A stretch of 64,000 nucleotides of DNA from Gonapodya prolifera JEL478 (taxonomy: Eukaryota; Monoblepharomycota; Monoblepharidomycetes; Monoblepharidales; Gonapodyaceae): assembly GCA_001574975.1 (NCBI GenBank), contig KQ965794.1, positions 62,001-126,000 of the forward strand. The letters run 5' to 3'. Below are positions 21,898-33,868 of this stretch, piece by piece. The notes beneath the pieces were generated by a model, which was not told the origin of the DNA, searched no databases, and was given only the letters and a program-made list of their open reading frames with translations. Positions within the stretch are counted from its first letter, which is position 1. Each line of letters begins with the position of its first letter. The position numbers were made by a program, and so were the translations under genes.

Positions 21898-22075
21898 GAG
21901 GCTGCTGAAACAGGCGGGTGGACTTTGGCTCTTGACTTTGGTGGCTGTGGTCTGCAATCCCAGACCGCAGCAAACCACCTGTGATGCTGCCAACAGGCAG
22001 CAGACAGACGGGATCTGGCTCAAATGGGCATATGGTATACTGGTTGTGTGAGGCTGCTGAAACAGGCAGGTGGAC
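21898..22075. repeat. 26-bp direct repeat flanking an imperfect palindrome
   Basis: A 26-bp sequence beginning GAGGCTGCTGAAACAGGC occurs at 21898-21923 and again, with one mismatch, at 22050-22075. Between them an imperfect inverted repeat (GGTGGCTGTGGTCTG at 21940-21954 against CAGACCGCAGCAAACCACC at 21961-21979) can form a hairpin. This may be the terminal structure of a small non-autonomous element, or just duplicated transposon DNA. Confidence 0.6.
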
Positions 22076-22748
22076 GGCCCAAGGTGGGTGTTTGGTTTTG
22101 GGTGTGTGGGTGTTAGGCGATTGAAACGGCAAGTTTGGGCGATGCATAGGGAAGCCCCCTGGGGCTCTTTGGAATCGTTGGGAGGAACAGGGCAAATGGT
22201 TTGGACATTGTCTGGGCATTGGTGCTGGTCCCTCTGTATTTATTTTGTTATGTTGTGGAAGACTTGGGACAAATACAACCCAAAATCATGTATTGGACTG
22301 TATCAGAGGAAACCAACTCAAGGAATGCCTCTTGGAAAAAGGGAGAATGGTACAAGCAGTCTGATGTTAGGGGACAATTGCACCAAGCTGGACAATCTTA
22401 CCTGAAATGACCCCAACGTTGAAGTCAATACAATCACCAATGCAAACCTTGTGCATGATGCTGGTTGTATGATTTCTGGTGTGATACCTCCTGACCCTCA
22501 CCATGCGATTTGGTTTGTCACATTCTATGTGGCAACTGTTACCTGCCTTGCATTGACTTAGTGCTAGGGTGTCTGGAATCTGTACTCTCTGTTCCCTCAT
22601 GACACAGCAGATGTGTTGCACCATGAAACTAGCAACTTGATCAGAATCCTCCCACACCAATTGGCAAATTTTTGGGAACTCATGAATGGGCTTGCTTGTA
22701 TTGGGAGGAGCTATTGAAACTCTACTGTCTTGCAGAGTATGAAAAGCT

Positions 22749-23255
22749 GTGGCAGAAGCTGTAAAAATGGATGAGCTCCTGGCTAAGATGCAGAGGAAAC
22801 CAAACTTTGGTGTCAATACAAAGTTGTTCCATGCATTTGCAATCACTATGAGCAATGCAATTGGAGGCAGGAAGTCAGTCCCTACTGAGGGTGGCGTGCA
22901 ATACAATACAAAAGATACTCTTGCGTTGTCATCGTTCTTCATGGTGTTCTTCCCAGACTGTGAATGCAAAGGGAGCATGCTTGCTGTTCTGCTCTGGATG
23001 AACAATGGTCACAAAAAGGTTATGTATTTTAATGCTGGAGGTGGCTGCATTGTTTTTTTCAATGCTGCCAACTTTGCTCACCTTGTGAAGACTGATTGCA
23101 AGGGTTGCAGTGAGGAACATGTGGCACTTGTGTTTTTCACACACAAGCAGATGATGGACTGGGCTGACAAGCAGGTGGAGATGGGAGATGGGAAGAAAGA
23201 GAGGGAGTATGAATTTTATTGTTCACATTGCTATTTCATAACTGTATTTATTTGA
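22749..23255 (+). pseudogene. Possible relic of a TET/JBP-like 2-oxoglutarate/Fe(II) dioxygenase of transposon origin
   Basis: Open frame (first ATG at 22767) reading ..KMQRKPNFGVNTKLFHAF.., ..SMLAVLLWMNNGHKKVMYFN.., ..ANFAHLVKTDCKG.. and ..VALVFFTHKQMMDWADKQV. From memory, the order (RPNF-like start, aromatic strand, LW followed by a hydrophobic strand with Gly, a His-containing strand, FTxxxxxxW near the end) resembles the large fungal family of TET/JBP-type oxygenases that travel with KDZ transposons. The position expected to carry the iron ligands HxD reads TEG here, so the copy would be catalytically dead. A minus-strand frame of 212 codons (22367-23005) overlaps it and could be the real one. 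The assignment is tentative. Confidence 0.3.
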
Positions 23256-23521
23256 TGTGTTACTGGGACCTTGCGCAAAATATCATTCGGCACTTTTCAC
23301 TGATGTCAAACAATTTGCCAAGACGCAGGGTGAGAAATTTGGGAATGAGGATAAATTCGAATATGTTTTTATTAATAGTTTAGAGTATACTTGATGAAGC
23401 TGCTGCTTTAATGGAGGAGAATAACTATTTTTTACATGAGTGAAAATTGTTGAAGGAAATTCTGCGCAAGGTCTCTACTGCATTACTATTATGTTTGGCT
23501 GTATTACATTACATGTTGCAT
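23256..23521. other. AT-rich spacer between transposon island and C2CD5 3' end
   Basis: About 270 bp with no open frame or recognisable element. It probably includes the 3' UTR of the C2CD5-like gene and marks the right boundary of the transposon island. Confidence 0.4.
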
Positions 23522-26500
23522 TCATACAGTTTGAACACATCTTTTGCGATACTTTAACTGAGCCACTACAACATCACCAGAAACGCTAATGAGAGAGTAC
23601 GCAACATTCTTCAAGTTTTCGAAGAAAACAGCCTGTTTCGGTCGATGGATTAGTTGAAAGGAAAGAGACTTGTATTTCCTTACTCACCTGATCAAGCCGA
23701 AATCCTATGATTGCGGTTCCTCCAAGGGCAGCTGCATGAGACCGCGCGATTGCAAAGCATTCTGTTACAAATCCATTCGCAAAGCTTGCCATTCCTCCCA
23801 AGACGGGTTCATAATCCATGTGAGATTCTTTTACGAAATGCAGACACAGTCGTCCGATATGCCTTTCAATCACTGTTCCGGGTATATAAGACATTGTTGT
23901 GATTTCGACATAAGAGGAATCTCCAACAAACGGCTCTCGAACCAAACGGAGGGCTGATTCCACACTACTGATGGCCACTTTTTGGGATACATTAGGATCG
24001 CTGATTGTGTCTGACAAAACTCCGAGGCTTCCTGTTGAGCGAACATGTGAAGTCATGGTTGAGGGAATCGTATCGAACGGATATTCCGGTGTAGGATATG
24101 ACATCATTCTTGGGATGGGGTGGGAGGCAGCGTCCGTGATTTGGCCAAACACGACGGCAGAAAGTCTTATCATTACTTCAAAATCCTTTGGAAGAGTGAC
24201 ATCATGTTCGATGGATAGTAAAAGGCATGGTGAGAAGAATCGTAGTCGAAACTGTAATTCTTCGTAAAGATCGCGAAACAATGAAACCAATTGACGGGTC
24301 GGATGATTGGACGCAATGGAAATGTAGCCAGTGCGAATGATGGTAATTGTTTGGCTGTGGCAGTTCACGCGGGGTTCCCAAGATTCGAACAATTTAGGAA
24401 AACATTCCAGGTTGCTTAAATGAAACGCTTCATCAAACGGTGGATCAATGAGGAGCGCCAACTAAAACAGGCTGACTCGTGAAGTGAAAATTGTACGTGA
24501 AACCCATAAATCATCCCTCACCAGATCTAAATCAGTCACATCATCGACCTGATTCCAAAATCATTAACGATTCCTTCAACCACGAAATGTTGCGAGCTCA
24601 CTTGCACAAGAACCGAGGGTGGGGTGGACCATTTGGACTGAAATCCAATGTTTGGGGTCACCTCACGGGGAACCTCTAGAACTTCGTCCAAAGATCCATC
24701 TCCAGAAAAGGCTTTTTCTTCAAATCCAGAGACACTGTTCCCAGTCGGTGGTTCTTCAAAGGGCTCGTTCATATTGAGTTCTCTTTGGAGAAGCTTTCTA
24801 TTTCTTTCCGTGATAGAGTTGATTCGCTCTTGTAACTCAAGGACACCTTCATCTGTGGAATCCATCCCACGAGAAATTTGAAGAGGTTCTACTGGCGGAA
24901 GTGCTTTCAGAAAAAGAGCAGTACCACTTGCAGTCTGCAACAAGGTCATTCGGTGGACGTCCTTCTGTAATGCAAAGTTCTAATTACCGCTATAATGAGT
25001 GATTCCCCGACAGTGATTTGGAATCTTAAGCCCCACAGCGAATTCATTCCTTGAATCTTGGCAACCATGAGTTTTACTGTACAATATGAGGCCATCAGAG
25101 AGTTTGCACATACCTTACATTTCGTCACCAATTGCCGGTAGAGATCGTATTGCAAGAACGGTAGTGCATCGCTTACAGCGCTGGCATTTAATTCACCCTC
25201 CTTCCGCTTTTTTATACGACTAACGGCACCATTAACGAGGACATGATTCCCTGACATATTTAAATCCCCTGGAGGTTCGACGGTGGCGAGTAGTAAATCG
25301 GGGACAATATGACGTTTACATATGCGACAACGAGAGCAATGGATTTGAAAGGGACTGCTGGCTCGATCGTATGGGATGTGGCAAACTTGGCAAGCTGAGA
25401 ACACAAACTTCGAGTGGAAGATATAATTTACCTCCATCATGAACACTCACAGCGTTTGTGCTGCCTCCATACTTTTCGCTTTCCAAGATCCGGAACGAAT
25501 GGCTCTCTTGTCGAGCTACCAATTGACTCCCTCCGGGAGGTGCCTGCACGATCCGACGTGATTGATGTAGAATCATCCTTGACTGAAGCCGTCCCTCTGT
25601 CCTCGCTACTGAAGCCAGAGCTGCGGACAGACGCAAGACTATACGTGTCCAATACGGCAGCTGTTCCAGTGGCCGAAAGAACATATAGCTCGTCATGTAT
25701 CGCCGCACTTTCCACATAACCTGTAAGGCGGATTGAAGTATTGAAAGAGCCTTTACTAAAAGATAATGTGCTCACCAAGAACATGTGTACAACCCATTGC
25801 CTTGGCGTGCAGACGTACTTCTTCTCTCAGCTCTTGCCACCAGCTTTCCCGTTGATCGTCGGGTGTGTCCATCAATTTGACACTTCGTGCAGTGACAACG
25901 CCACCGATAGATAAAATGGCTCCGATGGGGAATCTAACGAAATCGGAGAGAGCGGTTGGTTGCCAACTTGAACTCACCGAGAACGTGGGATAAAACTACC
26001 TCCTTATTGTGATTAGTTGTTGTTCTGACGGGAGCAGCTTTTTGTTATATGAGGTGGGAGGGGCCAGAGGATTTAATTCAGAAGGAGCCCAACTTTCGGG
26101 CTCAGTTTGCAATGGAAGGTCCGTAACAGTCGAGAGTGGTTGTGCATCCATTCCTCCACCAAGACCTTCCACACTCTCATTATCGTGATTGGACAGGCCT
26201 GATGTTGACTCCACGCTCTGTGTCTTCACCAGTGACGAGGATCGCTGAGGTCCTGATGACGCAGTGCTGCCCTTATGAATGTTCGTTAGGGGATACAATG
26301 TAGGAGACGGGGTGAGCAACACTGCTGTGCCCTGTCCCCGGACTGTAATTTCTCGTTCATCTTCCTCTAGGTCGAAGAACTCTCGGTACCCGAAAACGGC
26401 GTTAGCTCCCATGTCCTTGGCTTTGCGTCCCAGCTGACGCCGAATACTATTTGACAGGCGAAATAGGACGCGTTCGCGAGCCTCGTTCGAGGTTCGTGGA

Positions 26501-27201
26501 GTCCGAAAACTGTCTACCCAATGGTACTCGGGGTCCGAATCGGAATCCATAATGTCCACGAAGCCTAGGACTGCCTGAACTTGGAAGTGGGGTAGGGAAG
26601 ACGCAGAGAAAAACTGAACTCCAAAGGTTTCTTTGAATGGGTTCCCCTCAGGTAGGACATCTATGCGAACGGCGAGGGACACCTCTCCCCGAACTCCCCT
26701 CAAAGTGTCGAAAAGTGGAAACCAGCCAGATATTTGAATGGAGGAGTCCCAGCCGAGTGGATTGAGGTCGACCGTGACGCTACCGATGGGACTGAATATG
26801 GGAGGGTTTCGAACATTCATGGGAGAATCGCTTCATGATAGTTGTGCAAAGATGTCCTTGGAAGTCTCACTCATTTGCTGAAAACGCGTCGAAATCGAGG
26901 ACGCGTATCTCTAAAGGCTCATTTTTTACCAAGGAATCGTCGTTAACTTCGCATCTGAAGTCTTCGTTTCAGACACCAGCGGCAAACCAGGACCGTTTTA
27001 GATAAAGTCTACCCTCTAAAAACCACGCTACGGATTCGCACCTTCATTCCATATGGGGGAAAGCGTCTTCCGCGCGATCTGCGTCCTGAACACATCGTCT
27101 GCGAACCGAACCTCCGCATAAGCGTCCGTCAGCTCGCTAACTCGATCCATAACGGGGAGATTTCGGGCCGCATGGATTCTTATCCTGAGGACACAGGGCA
27201 T
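23522..27201 (-). CDS. C2CD5-like C2-domain protein (CDP138 homologue)
   Basis: In mammals C2CD5/CDP138 is a Ca2+- and phospholipid-binding Akt substrate in insulin-driven GLUT4 vesicle fusion. Start ATG 27199-27201 gives RNLPVMDRVSELTDAYAEVRF, the C2CD5 N-terminal C2 block. Next come ISGWFPLFDTLRGVRGEVS, SDPEYHWVDSFRTPRTSNEA and ERVLFRLSNSIRRQLGRKAK.., the family core. A cysteine-rich segment (CQVCHIPY..CSRCRICKRHIVPDLL, ~25400-25280) and a repeat-like region with GSLGVLSD follow. The last exon (NVAYSLISVSGDVVV..) ends at TGA 23522-23524. At least seven introns. A fungal copy suggests the family predates animals; its role here is unknown, with a membrane-trafficking role as inference. Confidence 0.88.
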
Positions 27202-27384
27202 TTCACGATTCCACAAACAACGCAGGTGAACCTGGTGAGTTGCCGCTATGTGAAGGTGATGCTGCGGACACAACCTCAGCCTTTGAGTGGGTTCCAAACA
27301 GAACTGCAAAAACGAATCCTAAACCAAATCCCCATTCACACATTTACAAGATTGTCACATTCTCGTAGACTTCGACGACATGCT

Positions 27385-29570
27385 CTAACCGTAGTTTTGC
27401 CTTAGCTGAAACAGAGCATTTCTTTGTGCTTCAGTTTGGGATAAGCCAACGGCCCCGATCCCGGGGCCACCAGGTACTGGTACATTAGCCGCAGTGGAAA
27501 ATTGAGCCAATAGGGCAGGATTTAGGAAAACTGCGCTTTGGTTCCAAATTGAGTTGTTCGAGTTCACCAAGGGTGCAGCCGGTCGCTGTTGCTGAATTGA
27601 AGCAAGAATACTTGCTAGTGGCCCTGATGAATCTGGATTGTTGGGAAGATTGGGTGCAAAGACTTGGCCACTGGGATAGACGCCAGGCACAATACCACCT
27701 TGGTACTGCATACCAGCGGGAGAGTATTGGAGAGTTGGGTTGAAGGCTGAGTTTCCCCAGTGCGGATATTGGTAAGCGGTAGTATCGGTCTCCATAGTAT
27801 CGGACCGAGCGCGATCTCGAGGACTCCTTCCCTTGTCTCGCCAGCCTCCATTTGACTGCTGCCGTGAATACGATCCACGAGGCGCATTGTCGTGAGGGCT
27901 TCCCCTCATTTCCTCGTGTTGGTAGCCCGGAAAATCTGGAAAGGTATTTTTGTGAGGAACTTCAGCTCGCTCGGATCCCCATAGGTCTGGCGCGTTTTCC
28001 ACTTTAAATGGTGCGTGGCTTGAGCTGCTTCGGTATGTTGAATTTTTTTGCTCCCGATCCCGGCCGTTTCTGAAGTGTTGCGGCCTCCGTTCTTGATCTC
28101 GATTGTTGCGATCTTCGTTCATTCTACTTCCACGCCCCCTCCCTCGGCCACGGCCGCGACCTTGACCGCGACCAAACGAGTTCGCATACGCCGACAAGGC
28201 CTCTGCATCCATAGCATCCTGCGGATTCGAAGGCTGAAAACGATGTCCATCGTCGCCAGACCGTTTGCGATTCTTTAGCTGACGACGATACTCGGCTTCC
28301 TTTTCGTCGTCCGAGAATTCCACTTCCTTTAGTGGCGTTGACGTTTGGAAAGAAGAGAAAAGCCAAAGTGTCGATATTTGGGACTAATAGCCAACAATAT
28401 GGTACCGACCTCTTCGCCTACTTCCTCATCCCACACATTGCTCGCATCGCTTCCTTTCACCGCTCGAAGCGCTTGCGTGAAAACGTAGTGGGCATAAGGG
28501 TCGGTAGGACATGTAAACACTTCCATCCCCACTTCGACACCTGCATCGGCAAGATCTGACGCGGTATTGAAACGAATGCTGTAGTGGGGTGCCGTGACCG
28601 GTCCAAAGGTCTCAAAAACCTGGAACACCACGTCATCGCTTCACTCTTGTACAATTATCAATACCATGTGAACACTCACCAAACCCAGTACGTTTCGATC
28701 AGACTTGGCAAGAACAGAATCCACGTCCAGGACGCGATAGTCGCCCGAAGTGTTTGCCTTAACGACGACAAGTTCGCCCACAATGCTCATAATGTGCCCG
28801 ACCGGTTCAATGGGTCGATCTTCAGGTATCCGAGGACATGGAACAGCAACTGGTGGGAGCGACTATCGAAAACATCGCTCAGCACCACGCCGGAGGAAGA
28901 AACACTCAAGAGACCCCTGGGTCGAACGCAACGACCTCAAACTCACAGCTATTTCATTTGCCGTCCGAATTGCAGGGCCACCTCCACCACCTTCTTCGTC
29001 GTCGTCATCGATGTCATCAACCATTCCATTGGGAGGTCCTCGAGAGCGCTTCTTGTTGCGAGATTTTTCAGAAGACGACGCTGACGAGGAAGAGCTGGAG
29101 CTGGAGTTGGAAGATGAGCTGTCACTCGAAGATACGGATTCTGCGTCCGATGTATCCTCCATCTCCACTGGCAAAGACTTTACAACATCCGACAAATCAG
29201 AAAATGACGACAGCTTTTCTCCTCCTTCCTCAGGTTGTTCAGATAGAGTATTTCGATCCCCAACGACTTTTCCAGGTACGAAAATGTTCTCTGGCGACGG
29301 CCTGGTGCTAATGGTGAAGGATTTTCCAAAAGAGTCCACGGGATTGGTTGAAGGAAAAGCCGTTTCCTGCATGGCAAACTGCGCGACGAACGCAAGATCG
29401 TCTTGAGAAAACTGGGCATTTGTTTCTGCTACGCCAAGGGTGGACGCATTGTCTAGCTGCGCCTCCTCAAACACCTCCCCTTCCTCCATTTCCATTGTTT
29501 CGGAGGGGATCGCCGTGATTTGGCTCTGATGGGAGAAAAGAAGGAGCTGCAGGGGCTGGGCCACGGGCAT
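27385..29570 (-). CDS. NAF1: H/ACA ribonucleoprotein assembly factor NAF1
   Basis: NAF1 stands in for GAR1 during nuclear assembly of H/ACA snoRNPs with dyskerin/CBF5. The central NAF1 domain is seen across exons at ~28960-28860 and 28720-28440: VFQVFETFGPVTAPHYSIRF, then ALRAVKGSDASNVWDEEVGE, then the acidic/basic EFSDDEKEAEYRRQLKNRKR at 28323, all hallmark features. N-terminal to it is a Ser/Asp/Glu-rich acidic segment. C-terminal to it is a Gly-Arg run (GRGQGRGRGRGRGRGSR) and a long Pro/Gln/Asn-rich disordered tail ending NALFQLRQNYG; stop TAG 27385-27387. The start is uncertain: ATGs at 29645, 29570 and 29495 are all in frame. The first overlaps the TFIIS stop codon. Confidence 0.87.
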
Positions 29571-29644
29571 GCTGCGGTCGGGACGGATGAAATTAGCCGG
29601 GCTTTCTGCCGATTTATTCAAACATACATTGTACACCGTTGCCA

Positions 29645-31333
29645 TCAGCAAAACTTCCAGTGGTGACTGTTGTAAATTCTTATAAGCCCCAATCTCGTTT
29701 GGACCTAGCGATGATCTGGAGAACTTACTTGCAATGGAGGCAGGTAACAAATGTTGTCATAGGTTCGTCCGCACTCCTTGTTTGCTTCTGGAAATATTTG
29801 GTCTTACGATACCCGCACTTCCCGCACTTAAACTGGTCCGTCTCAGCTTGGGAGTCCTTTGCCACTTGTGCATCATTCAAGGCTTGTTTCTGCAGCGCTT
29901 GGACTTGCTGTTTGAGTTCAGGACTCGCCATATCCTGTCGGATTTGCTGCCATCGTCAGAGGGAGATGGCAACGTTTGACGAAGAGAGTTCACCCACATC
30001 TGTCGACATTGTGTTCAACCGCTCAAGAGACAACTCTCCAGCCAATACTCGCTCCCGAAACCCTGGATTGTTTCTATCCTTAAGATTAAGGTATAGTGAC
30101 CGTATGCGGGCTTTGTATTTTGCATCCTCAGGACCATAGGTCTTCCACGTAAGCCGTTCTAGAGAAGACGATAAAGATACAAGGTGCTCGGGGTCTGCGT
30201 GGAAAGTGATAGTTTGCAGGTGGAACACCGTGAAGCCTCTATGTAAACTCACTGGCCCATCCCACCAAGCTCAGCGCTTTGTACATCATCTCTGTACACT
30301 TATCTCTTGCAGAACTGCCCGTGTTGTCAAGCCGCACACCGTCTTGTGCAGGAGTTCGCTCTATAAGCGTTGCAGAAATCTCGGAAGGAGTTCGTTCGAT
30401 GGGAGTCCCAGAAATAGAAGAAAGGGTGGCAGGGTTGCTGACGGTTGCGGAGGTGTCCACGGAGAGAGCTATGGGGCGTTCAGATGAGGAAGAGAAGGAG
30501 GAGTCAGACAAGGTTCGTGCTTTCGAGGACATGTTTGTGACAGTGGATTCGATAATCTGAGGTCGGTCGTCTGCAATAAAGGAAGACCGTAAAAGCACCT
30601 CACCCTTTGATGATGGAGCAGAACCATTTTGATGGCTCCCTTTCAATCTGCTGTCGGCTCCTGCATTCTGGGGCCCCTGTTCCTCGCCACGACCTGCACC
30701 ACCCAGCTTCTGTCTTTCACTCGTACTCTTCGCACGTCCTGAATATGAAGATGGAGGATCCTTGGAGTCAGAGGCGAAGTCTGCCTTCCATTTTGTATGA
30801 ACCCGTCGAGCAAGCGCCGAAACGTCCGGGTCCAGACCGGGCTCTTTTCGGAGCTTGTTGAGCCAAAGAGCAGCCTCTGTAGACTAGAAACGCATACATT
30901 TAGGACGAGCATCAGGTTGACAACAATAACGAGGTTTCAGTTGGTTTCGACACCTTGGGGGGCGCCAAAGATGTGTGTCCTGCCACCACGCAGACAAAAA
31001 TAGATTCGTGGTGCGCACAGGTGCCGTTCAATTCGGTATGCAACAGCAGCGACACAATCATTGACAAAGTCCGAGTCATGATTAGGCCCCATATGGCCCG
31101 ATAACGCACCTTGAGCAGGGCCGCCGTTGCCCTGATTTGTTCAAGCTTCAACAGCGCATCTTTAGCATTCTGTCATGGGCAGAACGACCGTAGGATCGGA
31201 GTAGATGTGGTGACAATCGAACGATAACGGTGGAATCGTTTTTGCAGCTCACCTCAAAAAGACCATCCTTGACTGACTTTGTAACACTCTTTTTGAGTTC
31301 AAGTACAAGCTCCGCGTCTGCTCGCGAGCTCAT
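29645..31333 (-). CDS. Transcription elongation factor TFIIS
   Basis: TFIIS rescues backtracked RNA polymerase II by stimulating transcript cleavage. Start ATG 31331-31333 (MSSRADAELVLELKKSV..). The N-terminal LW/TFIIN bundle spans several exons (NAKDALLKLEQIRATAALLK, then WLNKLR..), followed by a Ser/Thr-rich linker (~30646-30300). The central TFIIS-M domain includes ARDKCTEMMYKAL, YGPEDAKYKARIRSLYLNLK and NPGFRERVLAGELSLERL. The C-terminal zinc ribbon is FKCGKCGYRKTKYFQKQTRS with the acidic hairpin reading SADEPMTTFVTCLHC, so the usual DE dipeptide is intact. After a last intron the protein ends CNHHWKFC, giving the fourth zinc cysteine. Stop TGA 29645-29647 lies against the NAF1 gene. Confidence 0.93.
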
Positions 31334-31568
31334 CGAATATTTTTTATGTGGTCAAATGGGAGTTGCTCCGTTTGATTTGATTTACTTACTTCCTTCAACA
31401 TACGGGGGCCGCTGATTTGCTTCTTCTGCTGTCCTTCGGGAACAACGATTCCATCTCGTTTACGACACTACCTATTTCCATCACCGTGGTGCTCCAGGAC
31501 ACCGTTAAATCGAAATGGGGTGGGTCATACAGTGCTCACTTGTGCCCTTCTCGAGCTCTTTGCACTAA
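31334..31568. promoter_or_regulatory. Divergent intergenic region TFIIS / PPIL2
   Basis: About 235 bp between the TFIIS start (minus) and the most upstream plausible PPIL2 start (plus). It should contain both promoters. No specific element was recognised. Confidence 0.4.
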
Positions 31569-33868
31569 ACATGTTCCAACGATCACATCTTGGCCTTGTT
31601 TTGCTTCATCAACGCCCGCTCGTCCACCGAACCTCAGGAAGAAGTGAGGATTTTCGTCCATTGCATGAATGATCATGACACTTAGACCTCCATCACCAAA
31701 GCACGGATAAGCTCTACATAACTAGGTCAGAATGGGCGGGTGAAGCTCCTGGCTCTGATGGGGGTATGAAGGTATGCTGCGTCCTCCCCGCCGCCAGTGA
31801 CTGCAAGGAACCATGTTCAAGACACTGTCTTTTCTCCTGGGGACAGTTCGGTGGCATCATGGGCAGGCACTCTGCCACTCCATTCAAGCGCCTGCCTTTC
31901 TTTTGCTGCGCCATATCCTTGGGACCGTTCGAGAATCCGTATTGGTGAATGTTCTTGACAAATGGTCACCCGTTCGCGCGCTTCAACCACCAAACCTGGG
32001 TCCTAGTGCTCCCGATGGAACCATTTTTGATTTGATGAACATTGTCCCTTTCTTGCGGAAGTATGGGTGAGTTTGGCTGGTCGAGCGTCATTGTCAGCTA
32101 AGTCGTCCTTGTTAATGACTGTGTCTCCCCTCTTCCATCCAGCATACACCCAGTAACAGGTGAGAAACTCGCCATGAAAGATCTCATAAAACTCAACTTC
32201 TACAAGAACCCCAGCGGTAGGCTCAAAATTTCACTTAAAGTACCTAAATGGGCCATTCTTTACACCCTCCTGAACATTCCTTCGTCTTAAGGCGAGTTTC
32301 ACTGCCCCGTCACCTTTAAACCCTTTGGTGAGCACACCAAAATAGTAGCTGTGCGTCCCACGGGCAACGTGTATTCATGGGAGGCTGTGGAGGAGCTGAA
32401 CATACAGCCGAAGAACTGGAAAGACCTTCTCAGTGATGATCCGTTCAAGCGGACGGACCTCATTACAATACAGGACCCCCACAACATCGAAGCGAGGTCT
32501 ATTTCAAAGTTCTACTATAGAACCCACGAGATGGTGGTCCCCAAAGCAGGCACGAGCGATAAGGGAGGAAGTAGTAAAGAAGAGGCCAGTGGAGGGGCGG
32601 CAACAACCGCCTCATCATCTTCGGTCGCAAGTGGGGCGATCAATGCGCAAGGCACGACAGCGAGGACTTTGCGGGAACTGGAGGCCCGAAAAGAGGAGGA
32701 GAGGCGACTGAAGTTGAAAGAACTGGACGAGGCTAAAGTAACCCCCTCCCACATATCCAAGGTGGGTGCATACGTCAAAATCAGGGCGTTGGAGATTGTG
32801 GCGCCGACTTAAGCTTTCCCCCCATTCAGTCAGCACTCCCTTACAACGCCGCACACTTCTCAAACAACCGTATGGCAGCCTCGGTAAGCTTGTTCACTTG
32901 ATCGTTGTTTGTGCAAAAATCTTAAATGTGACTCACCTACAGCTCACATCCACTGCAGCTTATGTTCAGACAACTCAGCAGCGAGTCGTTGTCGACGAAG
33001 AAGAGTACATGTTCAAGCGCGTCAAGGGCCCCGCTTATGCCGCCATACGTACTAGTGTCGGCCAGCTGAACGTTGAACTGTTTTGCGAGAAAGCTCCTAA
33101 AACGTGCTATAACTTCATACGGTTGGCGAAGGATGGGAAGTACAATGGAACTGTGTTCCACCGGAGCATAAAAGGATTCATGATACAGGGTGAGTGCATC
33201 TCTTGTTTGCGCCTCTGTTGTTTTGTGTGAAAACGCCCAACCGCTCATCCTCATGTGGATTCTGATTTCGCCTTCCTTCGTACAGGTGGTGATCCGACTG
33301 GAACTGGGAAAGGTGGCGAGTCCTTCTGGGGCACCCCTTTCGCCGACGAAATTGCACATGGCTTGAGTCATGATGCTCGAGGACTGCTGAGCATGGCGAA
33401 CCGTGGAGCAAACACAAATAATTCACAATTTTTCGTTACCTTTGGTGCGTGCAAACATCTGGATGGTAAACACAGTATTTTTGGAAAAGTTGTTGGGGGA
33501 CTTGAAACGCTCGGGAAGATGGAGGCGGTGGAGACGGACAAAGCAGATCGCCCAAAGATGCAAATACAAATTGAAGATGTGCAAGTCTTTGTGGATGTGA
33601 GTGCCCTCGTCGTATGTTGCCATATCATCGTCAAGTTCCATTGTCGCTTTTGTGTGCTTTTCAGCCTTTTGAGGAATTCCAAAACTCTCTCAAGGAGAAG
33701 CTCAAAATCAGTGCGGATACACCGGAGGAGAAAACCACGCCAAAGGCAGCTCCGTTGATAGCGAAGCATGGCGGAATTGGAAAGTATCTTGACATACCAC
33801 CGGCGTCAAAGAAGCGCGAAGGAGGTGACATTACCGATAGTCAAGATGATAAGCGGCGAAGGACTTAA
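31569..33868 (+). CDS. U-box cyclophilin, PPIL2/CYP60 family
   Basis: Nuclear peptidyl-prolyl isomerase-like protein with an N-terminal U-box; in other eukaryotes it is a spliceosome-associated E3. The exon starting near 31690 reads STDKLYITRSEW.. then KRLPFFCCAISLGPFENPY, spliced to CAPDGTIFDLMNIVPFLRKYG, IHPVTGEKLAMKDLIKLNFY, and FHCPVTFKPFGEHTKIVAV (second half of the U-box). YSWEAVEELNIQPKNWKDLL and TIQDPHNIEA are near-identical to PPIL2. After a coiled, charged linker comes the cyclophilin domain (YNFIRLAKDGKYNGTVFHR, GRGD-like GGDPTGTGKGGESFWG, MANRGANTNNSQFFVTFG), ending ..KRRRT, stop 33866-33868. The start is uncertain: ATG 31569 joins in frame via a 42-bp intron, but its ~25-residue leader is not conserved. 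Confidence 0.93.

Noticed and set aside
22367-23005. Minus-strand 212-codon frame as a DNA methyltransferase or BAH-type protein
   Set aside because: Only a vague impression from a short GDCIDF segment. No catalytic motifs. Kept only as an alternative to the plus-strand reading.
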